A stretch of 64,000 nt of DNA, taken from assembly GCF_003049645.1 (NCBI RefSeq), contig NZ_PYWK01000006.1, positions 1 to 64,000 of the forward strand, given 5' to 3'. Positions 56,949 through 64,000 of the stretch are shown one piece after another. The position numbers were made by a program, and so were the translations under genes. Position 1 is the stretch's first letter. Every line of letters starts with the position of its first letter. Under the pieces are notes generated by a model. That model was not told the origin of the DNA, ran no database searches, and saw nothing but the letters and a program-made list of their open reading frames with translations. The stretch is from Metasolibacillus fluoroglycofenilyticus. Its GTDB lineage: Bacteria > Bacillota > Bacilli > Bacillales_A > Planococcaceae.

Positions 56949-58334
56949 GTGGATTCATTCGAAATAAAGGTGATGCATAATATTCGAAAGCAGCAATTAG
57001 TAGTAGCAGGAGACCGTCTTCTCATCGCTTGCTCTGGTGGCGTTGACTCGATGGGCTTACTGTATTTTTTCCGAGCGATGTGTGCGCAGCTAGAAATAGA
57101 AATTGTCGTAGCGCATGTTGACCATATGCTAAGGGCGGAAGCATCGGCAGCAGACCGAGAATTTGTTGAGGCGTTTTGTGTAGAAGAAAATATTAGGGTA
57201 CATAGTACGGCGATTCCAATAGCCGATATTCTTGAAAAGGAAGGTGGCAATTTGCAGACGACTTGTCGCAGTGAGCGTTATCGTTTTTTAGCGCAAATTA
57301 TGCGGCAGGAAAAGTGCACGAAGCTTGTTACAGCACATCATGCAGACGATCAGCTCGAGACGATGCTGATGGCTCTCGCAAAAGGCGCGACGATTAACGG
57401 CTTACAAGGAATGATGGCAAGTCGTTCATTTGCAGATGGTGAGCTTATTCGTCCCTTTTTAGCAGTAACGAAGGCAGAAATTTCTAGTTATTTGCAAAGT
57501 CAGAATGGAGTATATCGTGAGGATGCAAGTAACGCGAAGGATGATTATACAAGAAATCGCTTCCGTCAGCGTATTATTCCTTTATTAGTTGAGGAGAATA
57601 ATCATATAGCCGTACATGCTGTTCAATTAGCTAGCCAGCTACAGCAGGATGATGCATACTTAATGGAGTTAGCAAAAGGAGCATATGCACGAGTAGTTAA
57701 GGAAAATACGGCAGAAATTTATACGATTGATGTTCATGCTTTTCAAAGAGAATCACCTGCTTTACAAAGAAGGCTCATTTTAATACTATTAAACTATATT
57801 TATAACGATTCAAGTACACTTTTTAGTCAATCATTATTATCATCTATCTACGCCTTATTTGAAACTACAAGTGGTAGTGCGACAATCCATTTACCGAAAC
57901 ATTACATGATGCAACGCGCATATGATACTGTGACTGTTTATCCACATAAAGTATTCGAGGTGCGTGAAGCGAAAGCATTAGCGTTAAATAAATGGCTCGA
58001 TTATGGGCATATCCGGCTATTTGTAGGGACTTATACGGGGCAGCACGATGGCGAATGCTACTATTTTCAGTCAAAAGCAGTAAACTTCCCATTACATATT
58101 CGTACAAGACGAGAGGGCGACCGTATACAGCTTGCTAATATGATGCAAGGAAAACGGTTATCAAGGTTATTTATTGACTGTAAAATCCCTTTAGCGAAAC
58201 GCGATAGCTGGCCGTTGTTAGTCGATGCAGAGGATGAGGTATTAGCTGTACTCGGTGTGCGTGTAAATAACAAATTTTCCAAGCAGCGACGCGGGGAGGA
58301 TGATTGTGTTCTCATCGTGCGTAGCGCTCGTTAA
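56949..58334 (+). CDS. tilS: tRNA(Ile)-lysidine synthetase
   Basis: 461 residues. PP-loop ATPase: LLIACSGGVDSMGLLYFF, HVDHMLRAEASAADREFVE, TAHHADDQLETMLMALAKGA and the RNRFRQRIIPLL motif. It converts C34 of tRNA-Ile(CAU) to lysidine. GTG start with GGAGGTGAG upstream. It follows spoIIE directly; yabS and yabT of B. subtilis are absent between them. Confidence 0.96.
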   Translation: MDSFEIKVMHNIRKQQLVVAGDRLLIACSGGVDSMGLLYFFRAMCAQLEIEIVVAHVDHMLRAEASAADREFVEAFCVEENIRVHSTAIPIADILEKEGGNLQTTCRSERYRFLAQIMRQEKCTKLVTAHHADDQLETMLMALAKGATINGLQGMMASRSFADGELIRPFLAVTKAEISSYLQSQNGVYREDASNAKDDYTRNRFRQRIIPLLVEENNHIAVHAVQLASQLQQDDAYLMELAKGAYARVVKENTAEIYTIDVHAFQRESPALQRRLILILLNYIYNDSSTLFSQSLLSSIYALFETTSGSATIHLPKHYMMQRAYDTVTVYPHKVFEVREAKALALNKWLDYGHIRLFVGTYTGQHDGECYYFQSKAVNFPLHIRTRREGDRIQLANMMQGKRLSRLFIDCKIPLAKRDSWPLLVDAEDEVLAVLGVRVNNKFSKQRRGEDDCVLIVRSAR

Positions 58335-58364
58335 AATTTGCAACAATTTGAGGGGGAATCACAT

Positions 58365-58907
58365 ATGATTCAAAACGATATTGAAAAAATTATGATTTCG
58401 GAGGAGCAGATTCAAGAACGCATTCGAGAGTTAGGCGCACAGCTAACAGCTGAATACGACCATAAATTCCCGCTTGCTGTCGGTGTTTTAAAAGGTGCAA
58501 TGCCTTTTATGACAGACTTAATGAAGCGTTTCGACTCTTATGTTGAAGTGGACTTTATGGATGTATCGAGCTACGGCAATGCCACTGTTTCTTCTGGCGA
58601 GGTAAAAATTTTAAAGGACTTAAACACAAGTGTGGAAGGTCGCGATGTTATTATTATCGAGGATATTATCGATAGTGGCTTAACACTTAGCTACCTTGTC
58701 GAGCTATTTAAGTATCGCAAAGCTAAATCAATTAAGATTGTAACGCTATTAGATAAACCTTCAGGGCGCAAGGTGGATTTAAAAGCAGATATCGTAGGCT
58801 TTGAAGTTCCAGATGGTTTTGTAGTAGGATATGGATTAGATTACGCAGAAAAATATCGTAACTTACCGTACATTGGCATTTTGAAAAGAGAAGTGTATTC
58901 ATTCTAA
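58365..58907 (+). CDS. hprT: Hypoxanthine phosphoribosyltransferase
   Basis: 180 residues. PRPP-binding motif [20 protein letters not shown], active-site loop [14 protein letters not shown] and the C-terminal [20 protein letters not shown]. Purine salvage. The ATG at 58365 follows GAGGGGGA; the upstream in-frame TTG at 58338 precedes that site. Adjacent to tilS and ftsH, as in all Bacillales. Confidence 0.97.
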   Translation: MIQNDIEKIMISEEQIQERIRELGAQLTAEYDHKFPLAVGVLKGAMPFMTDLMKRFDSYVEVDFMDVSSYGNATVSSGEVKILKDLNTSVEGRDVIIIEDIIDSGLTLSYLVELFKYRKAKSIKIVTLLDKPSGRKVDLKADIVGFEVPDGFVVGYGLDYAEKYRNLPYIGILKREVYSF

Positions 58908-58929
58908 AATCAGAACATATGTAACGATT

Positions 58930-58957
58930 TTGACATAAATCGACTTTCACATATATT
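58930..58957 (+). promoter_or_regulatory. Sigma-A promoter of ftsH
   Basis: TTGACA (58930-58935), 16-base spacer, TATATT (58952-58957), about 85 bases before the start. Confidence 0.65.
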
Positions 58958-59043
58958 CTTTAGGGCTTTTCATTGTATCAAAAAATGAACGTATGTTAAG
59001 ATTTTATCTATAGTTTTTCTGTTATGTTGTGAGGAGGCTGGGG

Positions 59044-61113
59044 ATGAATCGAATATTTCGATATACCATATTTTATTTATTAATTTTTCTCGTAATAGTC
59101 GGGATTTTTGGCACTGTCAATGGCAGCAACTCTGCTGTTGAGGAGCTAGATTACAAAAAGTTTTTTGCGGAGCTGGAGTCTGGTAATGTTGATTCAGTGA
59201 TGATACAGCCAGCAAAGGGCGTACTCTCAGTTGTTGGGGAATATAAAAAAGCTAACGATGATGAGGCAAGCAAAAAATTCACGCTGAATATTTTACAAAA
59301 TGATGAGCAGGCAAAGGAGCGCATTTTTAATCTTGAAGAGGACTACGGTATCAAGGTTGAGCATGCGCCAGAAACAAGTGGATGGGTAAGCTTCTTTACA
59401 GGTATTATTCCATTCATCATCATTATCATTTTATTCTTCTTCTTGTTGAGTCAATCACAAGGTGGCGGTAATAAAGTGATGAACTTCGGTAAATCAAAGG
59501 CTAAGCTATATGATCAAGATAAGAAAAAGGTTCGCTTCAACGATGTAGCTGGTGCCGATGAAGAAAAGGCAGAGCTTGTCGAAGTAGTAGACTTTTTAAA
59601 GGATCATCGTAAATTTACTGAAATTGGCGCGCGTATTCCGAAGGGGATTTTACTTGTGGGTCCTCCGGGTACGGGTAAAACTTTACTTGCACGTGCAGTT
59701 GCTGGTGAGGCTGGTGTCCCATTCTTCTCGATTTCAGGTTCTGATTTCGTAGAAATGTTTGTTGGTGTTGGGGCATCGCGTGTACGTGATTTATTTGAAA
59801 ATGCGAAGAAAAATGCGCCATGTATCATTTTCATTGACGAGATTGATGCAGTAGGTCGTCAACGTGGTGCGGGTCTTGGCGGTGGTCACGATGAGCGTGA
59901 GCAAACGTTGAACCAATTATTGGTAGAAATGGACGGCTTCGGAGCGAATGAAGGAATTATCATTATTGCTGCAACGAACCGACCAGATATTTTAGATAAG
60001 GCGTTATTACGTCCAGGTCGTTTTGACCGTCAAATTACAGTAGGGCATCCTGATGTAAAAGGGCGTGAGGCGATTTTAAAAGTGCATGCACGCAATAAGC
60101 CACTAGCGGATAGTGTGGATTTAGGAGCGGTAGCACAACGCACGCCAGGTTTCTCAGGTGCAGACCTTGAAAATCTGCTAAACGAAGCAGCACTTGTAGC
60201 AGCTCGTAAAAGCAAAAAATCAATTAATATGGCAGATATTGACGAAGCGTCTGACCGCGTTATTGCGGGTCCAGCGAAAGCAAGTCGCGTTTACTCGGCA
60301 AAAGAGAAAAAGCTTGTTGCATTCCATGAAGCTGGGCACGTAGTTGTAGGGCTAGAGCTTGATGAAGCAGATACAGTGCATAAGGTAACGATTGTTCCTC
60401 GTGGGCAAGCGGGTGGCTATGCTATTATGTTACCAAAGGAAGAACGTTTCTTTACAACACGTCAAGAGCTGCTTGACCGTATCGCTGGTTTACTAGGCGG
60501 GCGTGTTGCAGAGGAAATCGTACTTGGCGAAGTGTCAACAGGCGCACATAACGACTTCCAAAAAGTAACGAGCATCGCACGTGCAATGGTAACTGAGTAC
60601 GGAATGAGCGACAATCTTGGAGCAGTTCAATACGGTTCAAGCCAAGGGGGCAATGTTTTCCTAGGGCGTGATTTCAACTCGGACCAAAATTACTCTGATA
60701 AAATTGCTTATGAAATTGACAAAGAAATTCAAAATATTGTTGATGCTCAGTATGAGCGTACAAAACGCATTTTAACAGAAAAGCGTGAGCTATTAGATTT
60801 GATTGCTAACACATTAATGGAAAAAGAAACATTAAATGCACAGGAAATCGAGCATTTACGTGACTTTGGTAAATTGCCAGAAGTAGTTGAAGAGATTGTA
60901 AATGAAGTGCCTTCTGAAGTAGTAACAGAAGCACAGCCGACAATCGAAAAAGCTGGTTCTGCAACGGTTAATGAAGAGGTTGTAAGTGAGCAAACACCAC
61001 CAACAACAGAAGATTTACCTGGGGAACATAAGCCTTTAGGTAAGCTATCTAACGAACAACCACACAAGCCTCTAGGCAAAACTGTACAATCAGACGAAGA
61101 ACACAAGCAATAA
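59044..61113 (+). CDS. ftsH: ATP-dependent zinc metalloprotease FtsH
   Basis: 689 residues. Two N-terminal transmembrane helices (about 5-25 and 116-136) flank a short external domain. The AAA+ module has Walker [14 protein letters not shown] and Walker [18 protein letters not shown]. The M41 protease has HEAGH. The C-terminal tail is Pro/Glu-rich with two KPLG(K) repeats. The ATG at 59044 follows GAGGAGG; the GTG at 59029 is the site itself. Membrane protein quality control; needed for sporulation in B. subtilis. Confidence 0.98.
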   Translation: MNRIFRYTIFYLLIFLVIVGIFGTVNGSNSAVEELDYKKFFAELESGNVDSVMIQPAKGVLSVVGEYKKANDDEASKKFTLNILQNDEQAKERIFNLEEDYGIKVEHAPETSGWVSFFTGIIPFIIIIILFFFLLSQSQGGGNKVMNFGKSKAKLYDQDKKKVRFNDVAGADEEKAELVEVVDFLKDHRKFTEIGARIPKGILLVGPPGTGKTLLARAVAGEAGVPFFSISGSDFVEMFVGVGASRVRDLFENAKKNAPCIIFIDEIDAVGRQRGAGLGGGHDEREQTLNQLLVEMDGFGANEGIIIIAATNRPDILDKALLRPGRFDRQITVGHPDVKGREAILKVHARNKPLADSVDLGAVAQRTPGFSGADLENLLNEAALVAARKSKKSINMADIDEASDRVIAGPAKASRVYSAKEKKLVAFHEAGHVVVGLELDEADTVHKVTIVPRGQAGGYAIMLPKEERFFTTRQELLDRIAGLLGGRVAEEIVLGEVSTGAHNDFQKVTSIARAMVTEYGMSDNLGAVQYGSSQGGNVFLGRDFNSDQNYSDKIAYEIDKEIQNIVDAQYERTKRILTEKRELLDLIANTLMEKETLNAQEIEHLRDFGKLPEVVEEIVNEVPSEVVTEAQPTIEKAGSATVNEEVVSEQTPPTTEDLPGEHKPLGKLSNEQPHKPLGKTVQSDEEHKQ

Positions 61114-61158
61114 AATGGAGGCTGATGGGAAACTTACTTTCCCATCAGCCTTTTATAG
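61112..61158 (+). terminator. Terminator after ftsH
   Basis: GGCTGATGGGAAA / TTTCCCATCAGCC followed by TTTTATAG. Confidence 0.92.
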
Positions 61159-61170
61159 TTAGCTAATGTT

Positions 61171-61250
61171 CACATAAGTTGAGGAAAGCACAGATAATTC
61201 AGAGTAAAGTGTAGATAACTTGAGAAAAACGCAAATAATATGAAAATAAT
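61171..61250. repeat. Degenerate direct repeat with about 21-bp period
   Basis: Units CACAGATAATTCAGAGTAAA, TGTAGATAACTTGAGAAAAA and GCAAATAATATGAAAATAAT follow each other at 21-base spacing, after a weaker first unit at 61171. Similar phasing to the array at 790-884, in the spacer between ftsH and coaX. Confidence 0.6.
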
Positions 61251-61333
61251 GCTGGTCAAAATAGCATAAGTTTTTGCTTTCGTATGGTATTATTTTATGT
61301 AAAAGTGAAAATGAGCTGGTAGGTGTCGTATAG

Positions 61334-62101
61334 ATGATTTTAGTAATGGATGCGGGCAATACGAATATTATTTTTGGCATATATAATAATCATCAGCTTC
61401 TGCATAATTGGCGTATTGTAACGGAGCGCAGTAAGACGGAAGATGAATATGCGATGCAGTTGAAAGCCTTTTTTTCTCATGAGAGCATTTCATTTGAACA
61501 AATTGAAGGAATTATTATATCCTCAGTTGTGCCACCAATTATGTTTGCTTTGCAGCGGATGTGTGAAAAATATTTTCGCATTAAGCCGCTGATTGTTGGA
61601 CCGGGCGTTAAAACAGGATTAAATATTAAATATGAAAATCCCCGTGAGGTTGGAGCGGACCGCATTGTCAACGCCGTAGCGGCCTTAGTGGAGTATGGCA
61701 TAGGTCGTCCAATAATTATTGTTGATTTTGGGACTGCTAATACCTATTGCTATTTAAACGAAAAAGGTGACTATATGGGTGGGGCGATTGCGCCGGGAAT
61801 TGCGATTTCGACAGAGGCGCTGTATACGCGCGCTTCTAAGCTACCGCGCATTGAAATTGCACGACCTTCACAAATCGTTGGCAAAAATACGGTTGCCGCA
61901 ATGCAGGCAGGAATTGTTTATGGCTTTATTGGTCAAGTGGAGGGCATTGTCAGCCGTATGAAGCAGCAGAGTGTTAAAGAGCCGTTAGTGATTGCAACCG
62001 GGGGCTTTGCCGAACTAATTGCAAATGAGACGCAATTGATTGATATTGTAGACCCATTTTTAACATTAAAGGGGCTTTATATTTTATATCAACGAAATTA
62101 A
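61334..62101 (+). CDS. coaX: Type III pantothenate kinase
   Basis: 255 residues. Starts [20 protein letters not shown] (ATP-binding Asp/Asn), with [27 protein letters not shown] and [15 protein letters not shown]. Phosphorylates pantothenate as the first step of CoA synthesis. The ribosome site is weak (GGTAGGTG, 10 bases upstream). The coaX-hslO-yacD order is conserved. Confidence 0.97.
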   Translation: MILVMDAGNTNIIFGIYNNHQLLHNWRIVTERSKTEDEYAMQLKAFFSHESISFEQIEGIIISSVVPPIMFALQRMCEKYFRIKPLIVGPGVKTGLNIKYENPREVGADRIVNAVAALVEYGIGRPIIIVDFGTANTYCYLNEKGDYMGGAIAPGIAISTEALYTRASKLPRIEIARPSQIVGKNTVAAMQAGIVYGFIGQVEGIVSRMKQQSVKEPLVIATGGFAELIANETQLIDIVDPFLTLKGLYILYQRN

Positions 62102-62119
62102 AAGGAAAGAGGATTTAAC

Positions 62120-63004
62120 ATGAAAGATTATTTAGTAAGAGCGATAGGCTTTAATGGACAGGTGCGTGCCTTTGCGGTTCGTACGACAGAAACAATTGGA
62201 GAAGCACAGCGTCGTCATAGCACATGGCCAACAGCTTCGGCGGCACTTGGACGTTCGATGACAGCAGCAGTTATGATGGGAGCTATGCTGAAGGGCGATG
62301 ACAAGCTAACGGTAAAAATTGAGGGAGATGGACCAATCGGACCAATCATTATCGATTCGGATGCGAATGGTAATGTGCGTGGCTATGTCACAAATGGACA
62401 AGTACATTTTGATTTAAACGAGCAAGGAAAATTAGATGTGCGACGCGCTGTTGGTACAGAAGGAGCATTGACGATTGTAAAGGATTTAGGTTTACGTGAT
62501 ATGTTCTCAGGTCAAACGCCAATTGTATCTGGTGAAATCGCAGAGGACTTTACTTACTATTTTGCGACAAGTGAGCAGGTGCCCTCGTCTGTAGGACTTG
62601 GAGTACTTGTCAATCCAGATAATACAATTTTAGCTGCGGGCGGCTTTATTTTGCAATTAATGCCGGGTTGTGAGGAAGAAACAATTGATGCGATTGAAGC
62701 GCAGTTGGCGTCAATTGAGCCTGTATCAAAAATGATTGAAAAAGGCTATACACCGGAGCAGATTTTAGAGACAGTGCTAGGGGAAAAGGGCGATATTTCA
62801 ATTTTAAGTGAGGCGCCTGTACAATTTAAGTGTCAATGTTCAAAAGAGCGTTTTGGTGCGGCAATTATCGGTTTAGGTGCGAAAGAAATTCAAGAGATGA
62901 TTGCTGAAGATGGAAAAGCGGAAGCACAATGTCATTTTTGCTTAGAAACATATAATTTTAGCCAGGATGAATTGGAAGGCTTCATTGATGAAATCAACGC
63001 GTAA
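62120..63004 (+). CDS. hslO: Redox-regulated chaperone Hsp33
   Basis: 294 residues. The zinc redox switch has [10 protein letters not shown] and [10 protein letters not shown] near residues 235-275. The N-terminal fold has [20 protein letters not shown] and [20 protein letters not shown]. Activated by oxidation to hold unfolding proteins. AAGGAAAGAGG precedes the ATG. The end overlaps yacD by 17 bases. Confidence 0.97.
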   Translation: MKDYLVRAIGFNGQVRAFAVRTTETIGEAQRRHSTWPTASAALGRSMTAAVMMGAMLKGDDKLTVKIEGDGPIGPIIIDSDANGNVRGYVTNGQVHFDLNEQGKLDVRRAVGTEGALTIVKDLGLRDMFSGQTPIVSGEIAEDFTYYFATSEQVPSSVGLGVLVNPDNTILAAGGFILQLMPGCEEETIDAIEAQLASIEPVSKMIEKGYTPEQILETVLGEKGDISILSEAPVQFKCQCSKERFGAAIIGLGAKEIQEMIAEDGKAEAQCHFCLETYNFSQDELEGFIDEINA

Positions 63005-63944
63005 TATTCGCACAACACCAACACCACCAATAAAAACGCCACTTTCACAACGTCGATTAAAAACAAAACCGGCACTAATGATACTAGCGATTTTACTAGC
63101 AGGAAATTTGTTTTGGTTTATTATGTGGCTCTTGCCATCGAAAGATAAATCGAATAACGATGAGGTCGTTGCAACGATTGATGGAGATAATATCACACGT
63201 CAGCAATGGCTTGCTAAAATGGAAAGTATGTATGGAAAAGAAACACTACAAGGCTTAGTCAATGAAGCTGTTATGGAAAAAGCAGCGAAGCAACATAAAA
63301 TTAGCGTATCGGATGAGGAAGTTGATTTAGAGCTAGCATTAATGCACTCAACTCAGGATATTACAGACAGAACATTCCAAAGTCTTTCTGATAAGGAGCT
63401 GCGTCAAAAAGTCCGAACGCAATTGATTTTAGAAAAGGTATTAGCGAAGGACATTATTATTACAGAAGAAGCAGTTGAAGGCTTTTATCAGGATAATCAA
63501 TCGCTCTACAATATACCGACATCGTATAGGACGAGCATGATTGTAGCAGATTCTAAAGAAAATATAGATAGTGTGTTGCAGGAGTTACAAAATGGCTCTG
63601 AATTTTCTGTGCTAGCAAGAGAGCGCTCAATTGATACCCCATCAGCTAGCTTAGGTGGCGATATAGGCTTTATTACGGAGCAGCAGGCGAATATTGATGC
63701 CGCTATATTGAAAGCTGTCGCCAAGCTAGAAAAAGGGACAACGAGTGAGGCGATTGTTTTAAGTGATGGTCGCTATGCTGTTTTGCATGTAAGCGAAGTT
63801 AAAGAGGGGCAATCCTTTACATTTGAAGATGTGGCAGCGCATATTAAGCGTGTGTTAGCTGTGGAGCAATTATCGGCTAGCATAACGCCAGAAATCTTCT
63901 GGACAGACTATGATGTAAATTGGTTTTATGGGGAAGCGAAATAG
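62988..63944 (+). CDS. yacD: PrsA/PpiC-type peptidyl-prolyl isomerase (YacD)
   Basis: 318 residues. An N-terminal basic segment and one transmembrane helix (about 24-46, [20 protein letters not shown]), a SurA_N-like linker (about 60-170), and a rotamase/PpiC domain (about 180-290: [31 protein letters not shown] strand, here [17 protein letters not shown]). It would fold exported proteins at the membrane. The ATG at 62988 follows GGAAGG; the ATG at 62967 has no ribosome site. No lipobox is seen. Confidence 0.92.
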   Translation: MKSTRNIRTTPTPPIKTPLSQRRLKTKPALMILAILLAGNLFWFIMWLLPSKDKSNNDEVVATIDGDNITRQQWLAKMESMYGKETLQGLVNEAVMEKAAKQHKISVSDEEVDLELALMHSTQDITDRTFQSLSDKELRQKVRTQLILEKVLAKDIIITEEAVEGFYQDNQSLYNIPTSYRTSMIVADSKENIDSVLQELQNGSEFSVLARERSIDTPSASLGGDIGFITEQQANIDAAILKAVAKLEKGTTSEAIVLSDGRYAVLHVSEVKEGQSFTFEDVAAHIKRVLAVEQLSASITPEIFWTDYDVNWFYGEAK

Positions 63945-63966
63945 CAGCTATAGCGTATTGAAAAAG

Positions 63967-64000
63967 TGAGGGGAGTGTCTGAAAAGTCGCCCCATCACTT
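63967..64000. repeat. Possible start of another MITE-like copy, cut by window end
   Basis: GAGGGGAGTGTCTGAAAAGT resembles the family end GGGGCTGTCCGAAAAG. The copy continues past the window, so this is tentative. Confidence 0.35.

Noticed and set aside
60030..60223. Minus-strand ORFs inside ftsH
   Set aside because: Shadow frames of a well-conserved gene.
61159..61380. 73-codon minus-strand ORF before coaX
   Set aside because: Covers the degenerate 21-bp repeat and the coaX start; no ribosome site and low complexity.

Overview
This window reads as a low-GC, endospore-forming Gram-positive of the order Bacillales, most like Lysinibacillus, Solibacillus or a relative in the Planococcaceae/Caryophanaceae. 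The gene order is that of the Bacillus subtilis chromosome just clockwise of the origin: rRNA operon end, yaaO, tmk, darA, yaaR, holB, ricT, yabA, trmNF, yazA, rsmI, abrB, metG, yabD, yabE, rnmV, rsmA, veg, sspF, ispE, purR, ridA, spoVG, glmU, prs, pth, fin, mfd, spoVT, yabM, yabN, rqcP, yabP, yabQ, divIC, yabR, spoIIE, tilS, hprT, ftsH, coaX, hslO, yacD. Many are sporulation genes (spoVG, spoVT, spoIIE, sspF, fin, yabP/Q). The genus is inferred; no sequence search was possible.

Regions: 1-1230 is the 3' end of a 5S rRNA gene followed by a roughly 307-bp tandem repeat of the 5S tail plus terminator, then a 21-bp-period repeat. 1240-2575 is an ECF sigma factor with a membrane partner. 2646-24957 is the conserved core (nucleotide metabolism, replication, RNA modification, sporulation). 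24958-36769 is an accessory insertion between prs and pth, where B. subtilis has ctc. 36770-47270 returns to core order. 47271-51653 is a second, smaller insertion (ABC exporter, TetR regulator, pentapeptide-repeat protein, broken EAL gene) between rqcP and yabP. 51795-63944 is core again, through division, SpoIIE, tRNA lysidine synthesis, FtsH and CoaX/HslO.

The most interesting content is in the prs-pth insertion: a complete comQ-comX-comP-comA quorum-sensing cassette, including a 53-residue ComX precursor, next to a frameshifted secreted-protein gene and several unrecognised AT-rich small genes. Near-identical palindromes (about 45 bp) sit upstream of comQ, in the middle of the insertion, and just before pth.

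The window is unusually rich in dispersed non-coding repeats. One family (six copies, about 150 bp, both orientations) has conserved paired arms like a structured RNA or an IS200/IS605-type hairpin element. A second is MITE-like, about 200 bp, with GGGGCTGTCC-type terminal inverted repeats; its left ends supply the last codons and stop codons of an MFS transporter gene and of mfd.

Regulatory sites that can be read directly include tandem promoters for veg, sigma-G promoters for sspF and spoVT, a sigma-H promoter for spoVG, Spo0A boxes at abrB, and clear sigma-A promoters for yabE, yabR, glmU and ftsH.
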